Below, one piece after another: positions 15,551-44,578 of a DNA stretch of 44,578 nucleotides. The position numbers and the translations under genes were made by a program. The stretch spans positions 332,531-377,108 of the forward strand of contig BJOX01000183.1 of the NCBI GenBank assembly GCA_009731375.1, read 5' to 3'. Position 1 is the first letter of the stretch, and the number at the start of each line of letters is the position of its first letter. The notes under the pieces are model-generated. The model made no database searches, had not been told where the DNA came from, and worked only from the letters and a program-made list of their open reading frames with translations. The DNA is from Paulinella micropora (Eukaryota > Cercozoa > Imbricatea > Euglyphida).

Positions 15551-17893
15551 CTGTGTGTTGTAGTAGGAAGGAGGTGTTGGGAGAAGCAGACAAGACCACG
15601 TCAGGCGACGACTTGGGTGAGAAGCCCGAATGCTCTTGAAACGCTCCCACCTCATATTCTTGCTCCTCTTCTTCTTCCTCCTCTTCCTCCTCGTCTTCCT
15701 GGTCTTCCTCTTCTTCGCCTTCGTCCACATCCTCGTCCTCCTCGAAGGGAAACTCATCCTCATCCGCGTCTTTCACTTGACCATCCCCCGAGTCGGCTCG
15801 TAGGATAGAAGCCAGCTGACTCGACCAAGCAAATTTCCCCTTCTCCTTGTCTTTCTCTTCCTCCGGCCGGGCCTTGGACTTTGTTCGCGGCATGCGCCGT
15901 TTCAGGACGATTTCCGATTTGTTCTGGTCGTGGGTGGCACCGGCCGACCCGGAGCTGGCCTGAACGAGCTGCCTGTCCGCCAAGCTATCGAAATTATTAT
16001 CATAATGATCAAGTGGGAAGGTCGCGTTGCGGTCTTGGCCTGGTCTGGTTTGCTTAGCAGATGAAGAAGAAGAAGAAGAAGAAGAAGAAGAAGAAGAAGA
16101 AGATAAATAGGACGCGGAGGAGGCGGATCGGCGAGGAGAGGTGGCGGCGGGCGTTAGGACGGGAGGGGAGGGCAGCGAGGACAAGCTCGACCACATTCGC
16201 GCGTTCTTGCCGTCGTCTGGCTGGTGAGGCTCGTACTCATGCTCGCGCGTTGTTTTGGCGATGTTCTGAATAGCCGAGAGCTCTGGAGGCAAGCGGCCGC
16301 GGTGGGGCGGGTGCCAGCGAAGCGTGGGCTGGCTGCGAGGTGAGCCACCAGAAGACGAGTGTGCTGTGCCAACCGGCGACGAGTCCGAGTTGGACGGAGA
16401 GTAACTGCTGTGGTGGGCGGGAGGTAGCATTTTCAGGTGGCCGGTGCCACTGCTGCTGAGGTGGCTACTGTTGTGGGCGGCGGTGGCGGCGGTGTTAATG
16501 AGTAAAGGTTCGGATTGCGGGGGTGGGGAAGGCCGAAGGGAGGAGGAGGAGGAGCCGCTCAGCTGGCGGGTTGGGTGCTGAGGCGATCCGCCATCCATGC
16601 TGCCCTTGCGCAAGTAGCTGTCCCCGTGGCGGGGTGACCGGGAGGGCGAAGCATTAGACGAACTAGGCACAGGGGGGGAGGGTGTGGAGAGAGGGGAGTA
16701 GCGGGAAGACCGTTCTTTTAGCTTAGCCGCAGGGTCTAATTGGCTCGTCCAAAGAGCATATGTTGTCGGTTGTCCTGAAGTGCTGTTTTGCCGATTTGGT
16801 CCCGGCGGCCAGCCGCCGCCTCCTCTGGCATAGTGCTGCGCCGCGCCACTGGTGTTATGGTGCGGGTGCGTGTGGGACCTGTAGGGTTTGTCATTACCTA
16901 GGCTATTACTAGTAGAGGTCTGGCTATTAGGAACGAAGCTACTAGGCAAGTTTGGTGCGGGTGGCGGGTTTGCCGGCCCGCCCACCTGCATATGGGCAAA
17001 AGAGCTGTTGAGGATCGGGTAAGGGGAGGGCAGCGCGAACGCGAGCTTGTTCTGCTTGCCGCGTGCGGGGCGCGAGCCGGACGTCTCGGACATGGACCGG
17101 ACTCTCCGGCTTCTCCGCCGGCCCGCCCTGTCCCGCTCCCTGTCCTTGCGGGATGGCTTATGCCCCGAGCTGCCTCGCCCCTGAGGTAGCGGAAAGCCCG
17201 AATTTCCCTGGTGCGGGTGGCTGGTGTAGGTGGCCCCGGCAGAATGGGGCGGGTGGTGCGCGCTGGTTGGGTTGTTGTGTTGGTGTTGGTGGCTGCTGCT
17301 GCTGCTGTGCTTGTGCAGGTGCTGCTGCTGCTTGTAGTACTGAGCGTTCACGGTAGCGGGCGAGCCCGTCTGCTCACTGCGGCTGCTGTTGCTGTTATAG
17401 TTGTTGTTGGCGTTGGCGTTGGTGTGGTTGGTGTTACTGCTATGGTTATGGTTGTGATTAAGCAGGCTGTTATTGGTAAAGGAAGGCGATTGGGACAAAA
17501 GAGGCGACTGGTGGGCTGGTGGCAGAAACGGCGGCAACACGGCCGGGCCGGAGGGGGGCGTCCCGAACGGTTGAAACGCCACCCGGCGCGTAGACGTAAT
17601 GGGCGATATGTTGTAGAACTGCGGGTCAGGGGCTACGTTGACGCTGACGACCGGCGGCGCAGGTAACGGTGTGGGAAACTTGTGGGCGGGCTGAGCAAGT
17701 CCCGCCTGCGGGTCGGGGATGGCCATGGGGCCCGAGGCGCCACGCAGCAGGGGAGGCGCAGCGTTGTTGCTAACTTTGGCTGTGGAAGAGATGGGCGAGT
17801 AGCCCAGAACAGCTTGGGAAGACATGGCAGAGTTGGTGTTAGCGTTGGCCCTGGACGGCACGAACGCCGTGGTCGGATCCTCAAAGCGCGCCG
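15551..17893 (-). CDS. YAK1: YAK1-like kinase gene, giant disordered exon
   Basis: One 2,343-base exon, about 780 residues, starting AARFEDPTTAFVPS directly after the kinase C-lobe motif RWTPRQ. It is rich in Ser, Pro, His and Asn. Visible blocks in order: hydrophobic-poor Pro/Ser region, an Asn/His stretch, a basic block (SRKDRERDRAGRRRSRRVR), two related motifs YALWTSQLD and KFAWSSQLA, a poly-Ser run (GAA repeats, about 16065-16103) and a long acidic run of Asp/Glu near the end. It ends ACACAG/GTATAC. The long open frame and GC-rich codons support coding. A one-base phase conflict exists at its 5' junction with exon 18572-18615. Confidence 0.85.
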
Positions 17894-17904
17894 CTACACA
17901 CAGG

Positions 17905-17907
17905 CAT

Positions 17908-17967
<60 letters not shown>

Positions 17968-18470
17968 TTAGGTAGGTAGGTAGGTAGGTAGGTAGGTAGT
18001 TCGATAGATACATACAGACATACACACATTCATACATACACACCTTTTACATAACATAACATAACATAACATAACATAAAATAACAGTACAGTACTGTAA
18101 CAGCAACAGTAAAAGTAACAGTAACAGTAACAGTAACAGTAACAGTAACAGTACAGTACAGTACAGTACAGTACATTACATTACATTACATTACATTACA
18201 TTACATAAATACATACATACCTACATACATCTATCCACACCGACCTTCCATTTCTTGTGTGTTGAGAGAGGAGAGTGAGCGGCCGCGGACGAACGGGTGC
18301 ATCATAGCCTGTATGTATGTATGTATGTATGTATGTATGTGTGTATGTTATGTATGTATGTACGCATGTATGTATGTATGCATGTATGTATGTATGTATG
18401 TATGTGTGTGTGTGTGTGTATGCATGCATGTATGTATGTATGTATGTATGTATGTATGTATGTATGTATG

Positions 18471-18504
<34 letters not shown>

Positions 18505-18571
18505 TGCATGTGTGTATGTATGTATGTATGTATGTATGTAGGTACATATGTTATGTTATGTAGCTATGTAC
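17905..18571. repeat. GATA/TAGG, ATAAC/AGTAAC/TACAG and TGTA repeats
   Basis: The intron between kinase exons 18572-18615 and 15551-17893 contains GATA and TAGG (17908-18000), five- and six-base repeats (ATAAC, AACAGT, ACAGT, TTACA; 18050-18205), a unique patch (18235-18310) and TGTA/TGCA (18309-18570). Confidence 0.95.
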
Positions 18572-27546
<8,975 letters not shown>

Positions 27547-27980
27547 CTATACACACCACACAGTACGTGTAATGCACGTTCCTATACACACCACACAGCA
27601 CACAGCAACACGTGTAATGCACGTTCCTATACACACCACACAGTGCACAGCAAGACGTGTAATGCACGTTCCTATTCACACCACACAGTGCACAGCAATG
27701 CGTGTAATTCACGTTCCTATACACACCACACAAGTCCACAGCAAAACGTGTAATGCACGTTCCTATACACAGCACACAGCACAAAGCAAAACACGTGTAA
27801 TGCACGTTCCTATACACACCACACAGCACACAGCAACACGTGTAATGCACGTTCCTATACACACCACACAGCACACAGCAACACGTGTAATGCACGTTCC
27901 TATACACACCACACAGTGCACAGCAAAACGTGTAATGCACGTTCCTATACACACCACACAGTGCACAGCAAAGCGTGTAA
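27547..27980 (-). repeat. Minisatellite of kinase exon 27505-27546 acceptor
   Basis: About ten units of about 45 bases including the true junction. In sense each reads GTGTGTATAG then GAACGTGCATTACACG followed by TTGCTGTGTGCTGTGTG. The true junction is GTGTGTATAG then GAACGTGCTGACGC. Units differ by a few bases and small indels. Confidence 0.88.
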
Positions 27981-28181
27981 TGCAAAAAAATAAATGAATA
28001 AATGAACGAATGAATGAATGAATGAACGAATGAATAAATGAATAAATGAATAAATAAATAAATAAATAAATAAGTTAGTAAGTAAGTAAGTAAGTTAGTA
28101 AGTAAGTAAATAAGTAAATAAGTAAGTAAATAAATAAATAAATAAATTAGTAAATAAATAAAATAAATAAAATAAATAAAA

Positions 28182-28216
<35 letters not shown>

Positions 28217-28306
28217 ATAACTAACTAACTAACTAACTGACTAAGTCACTACCTAAATAACTAAACTAACTACCTAAGTAACTAACTACATAAATAAACA
28301 AACAGA

Positions 28307-28353
<47 letters not shown>

Positions 28354-28583
28354 ATACATACATACATAAATACATAAATACATGAATACATAAACATAAA
28401 AATAAATGAACAAATAAATAAAATAAACAAATAAATAAAATAAATAAAATGAATAAAATAAATAAAATAAATAAAATAAATAAAATAAATAAAATAAATA
28501 AAATAAATAAAATAAATAAAATAAATAAAATAAATAAAATAAATAAAATAAATAAATAAATAAAATAAATAAATAATAAATAA

Positions 28584-28630
<47 letters not shown>

Positions 28631-28882
28631 ATACAATTCATGATACATATACATGAATACATGAATATAGAAATACATGAATAATGAATATGTACATAAA
28701 TACATAAATACATAAATACATATTATATATATTATATATATTATATATATATTATATATACATACAAAAATATAACAAATAAGTAAATAAATACATAAAT
28801 AAATAAATAAATAAATAATAAATAAATAAATAAATAAATAAATAAAACATAAATTAAATAAATAAATAAATAAATAAATAGA

Positions 28883-28929
<47 letters not shown>

Positions 28930-29400
28930 ATTGGTAGACAGGGAGCGAAGTAGGGTAGGTAGGTAGGTAGATAAGGTAGGTAGTAGGTAAGTAGGTGTAG
29001 GTGTAGGTAGGTAGGTAGGTAGGTAGGTAGGTAGGTGGGCAGGTAGGTGGGCAGGTAGCTAGATAGGTAAGTTAGGAGGTAGGGAAGTGAGTAGGTAGGT
29101 CTAACTACCTACCTACCTTACCTACCTACCTTACCTACCTACCTACATACTTACCTACCTACCTACCTACTTACCTACCTACCTACCTACCTACCTGTAG
29201 GTAAGGTAGGTAGATAGGTAAGTGGGTTGGGTAGGTTGGTAGGTATAGGTAGGCAGGCAGGTAGGTAGGTAGGTAGTAGGTAGGTGGGTAGGTAGGTTAG
29301 CAGGTAGATAAGTGGGTAGGTAGGTTAGATTCTTAGGTTAGGTTAGGTAGGTAGGTTCGATAGGTTAGGTTAGGTATGTTCGGTATGTTCGGTAGTGTTA
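27981..29400. repeat. AAAT-family repeats then TAGG/CCTA arrays
   Basis: AATA, AATG, TAAG, TAAC and AAATA blocks to 28930, with a TATAT patch near 28725-28760. Then (TAGG)n to 29098, an inverted (CCTA)n block 29101-29200, and TAGG again to 29400. No gene is seen. Confidence 0.95.
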
Positions 29401-29593
29401 GGTGCTATAGGTAGCTGGGTAGAAGTACTGGTAGAAAGTGGAGACAAGGTCGAGACAAGATATTAATGTAAGTGCGCGGTTGTTCCGTGTGAAAGAATGA
29501 AAAACAAGAAGCATACGAGAATTTCAGTGAGATTTCCAATCTCGCAATTAAACAAAAACGTAAAAGAAATCGAATTCCTAGAAATGAAACTAG

Positions 29594-30160
29594 ATGCAGC
29601 AATTGAAAAAGAACACTTTGCATCTTATACCTTTTTTGTTTATCGTTCTGTTCTCCGACCTGCAAGTTCTGTGCACAGACAGACAGACAGGGACAGTAAA
29701 AAACTCGATCGCGGTGGAATGGCTACATACCACCCCTGATGACATCAGACACGCGAGGGGCTCTCAGCTTGGTTCTCCACTCCGTGACATCGAAAAATGC
29801 AGAACTCTTACCTCAGCACTATCGGAACGATTCCCTGTTAACTTTCACTGTCCCGTGAGAACACAATTTAGGGAAATCAGGCCGGAACGCCAGTTTAGGC
29901 AAGATTTTGCCTCTCTGAGCTGGGCAGTTTGTCGACTTACTATTCCACGGTTTCTGCGGCTATTCTTCTCTTTCCTCTTTTCGTACATATCTTGCAATGG
30001 CTTTTCAGTTGTTGGCTGGTGGCTATTTGATCACAGAAGGATTTTCTCCATCTGCACAACTCACAACTATATAACTAAACTAGTTATAGAAAGCATCCGC
30101 TTCTCTTTCTTGATTTTTCTGCTTCTGGCTGCCTGCAATTTTTTTTTTCTTTGCTGTTGA
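29594..30160 (+). CDS. Possible 188-residue ORF, no family
   Basis: An open frame in non-repetitive DNA. It has a hydrophobic N-terminal segment (LHLIPFLFIVLFSDLQVL) and a hydrophobic C-terminal segment (FSFLIFLLLAACNFFFL), suggesting a secreted or membrane protein if real. No splice or homology support. The region may instead be the promoter/5' UTR side of the next gene. Confidence 0.2.
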   Translation: MQQLKKNTLHLIPFLFIVLFSDLQVLCTDRQTGTVKNSIAVEWLHTTPDDIRHARGSQLGSPLRDIEKCRTLTSALSERFPVNFHCPVRTQFREIRPERQFRQDFASLSWAVCRLTIPRFLRLFFSFLFSYISCNGFSVVGWWLFDHRRIFSICTTHNYITKLVIESIRFSFLIFLLLAACNFFFLCC

Positions 30161-30370
30161 ACAATGTTGGATGCTTCACCAATATTTTTTGCTTAAGACA
30201 TTTGCGCCCTGAAGGCTAGAATATTAAAATAAATATCAGTACATATCCAAAAACATGTCCAGGCGTAATCATATCAGAAGTTGTCCTTTATTTCCTGTGT
30301 CCATTTAACCTCCTGGTGTAAATGCCATACTTGTTATTGCTTCGCAGGCCTGCGCAGGGGCCAGAAGTCG

Positions 30371-44346
<13,976 letters not shown>

Positions 44347-44425
44347 CCCGAAGGAAGCCAAATATTACTTTCGGTTAACTGATGGATCGACGCTTTTTTT
44401 GGTGAATGAGCAGCACGCAAAATGA
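44347..44425 (+). CDS. Possible terminal exon of the mitochondrial-type gene
   Basis: After TTTACAG an open frame gives PKEAKYYFRLTDGSTLFLVN then EQHAK and a TGA. It requires phase 2 from the previous exon, but exon 42943-43011 ends in phase 0, so at least one more exon would be needed between. Codons are more A/T-rich than in the upstream exons. Confidence 0.3.
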
Positions 44426-44486
44426 CCTCTTCGGCTGTGTGTGGAAGCCAGGGCAATGTCCCACAGCTGCAAGACACCAACAATTC

Positions 44487-44578
44487 GATAGATAGACAGA
44501 TTGATAAATAGACACATAGATAGGTAGGTGGACAGATGGACCCATAGAGCGATAAATAGATATGTTTGGTCTATCAGC
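44487..44578. repeat. GATA repeats and start of a retroelement tail
   Basis: Degenerate GATA/TAGG repeats. From 44560 GTTTGGTCTATCAGC matches the 3' end (minus orientation) of the family at 26486-27068. Confidence 0.8.

Noticed and set aside
28935-29400. Telomere-like repeat
   Set aside because: The unit is TAGG, not TTAGGG or TTTAGGG, and it is internal with inverted blocks.
29594-30160. Confident secreted or membrane protein gene
   Set aside because: Only an isolated ORF with hydrophobic ends; no splice, homology or promoter evidence.

Overview
This window is nuclear DNA from a eukaryote. Its short, GC-rich coding exons have GT/AG splice sites and consistent codon phase, and they are scattered through very large amounts of microsatellite: GATA/TATC, TAGG, TGTA, ATT, CAA, CT/GA, AAAT. 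It also holds 5'-truncated non-LTR retroelements, a tRNA-derived SINE and six runs of N. The organism cannot be named from the sequence. A Yak1-type kinase, a SMYD-like protein, tiny and huge introns side by side, and restriction-like-endonuclease retroelements are compatible with a protist or alga. I see no bacterial, plasmid or viral gene organisation.

Layout. 1-1620: ATT-repeat-associated retroelement tails and two tRNA-derived SINE copies. 1968-2872 (+): end of a SMYD-like SET domain and its cysteine cluster, with a doubtful serine-rich tail to about 3615. 4949-5620 (+): a second, damaged or incompletely spliced SET-like segment. 5964-6868: assembly gap and poly-G. 7096-8752 (+): an AT-richer orphan gene whose first intron folds into a long hairpin. 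9353-27546 (-): a very large YAK1/DYRK-family kinase gene of at least 20 exons. I could rebuild its catalytic domain (glycine loop, Lys, HCDLKPEN, DFG, activation-loop YxY, C-lobe) and a giant disordered tail. 27980-29400: simple repeats only. 30371-43011, perhaps to 44425 (+): a 14-15 exon gene for an unrecognised protein of about 570-600 residues with a mitochondrial-type presequence. Retroelement copies lie inside GATA/TATC arrays at 21147-22444, 26486-27068, 39881-39977, 40157-40485, 41236-41480 and 44560 to the end.

The most striking feature is a pattern in the introns. At a large share of exon-intron junctions, the 10-60 bases spanning the junction (splice site plus exon edge) recur one to about twenty times in the adjacent intron. 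Copies of an exon start, with their own AG, lie upstream of the exon. Copies of an exon end, usually with their own GT, lie downstream. In three places these 'junction echoes' have become minisatellite arrays (18905-19376, 27546-27980, 34320-35301). The simplest explanation is repeated tandem duplication across splice junctions, with selection keeping only one copy in the reading frame and microsatellites growing between copies. The result is introns filled with decoy splice sites, in at least three independent genes. In addition, many genuine splice sites sit in, or look derived from, the microsatellite units themselves.
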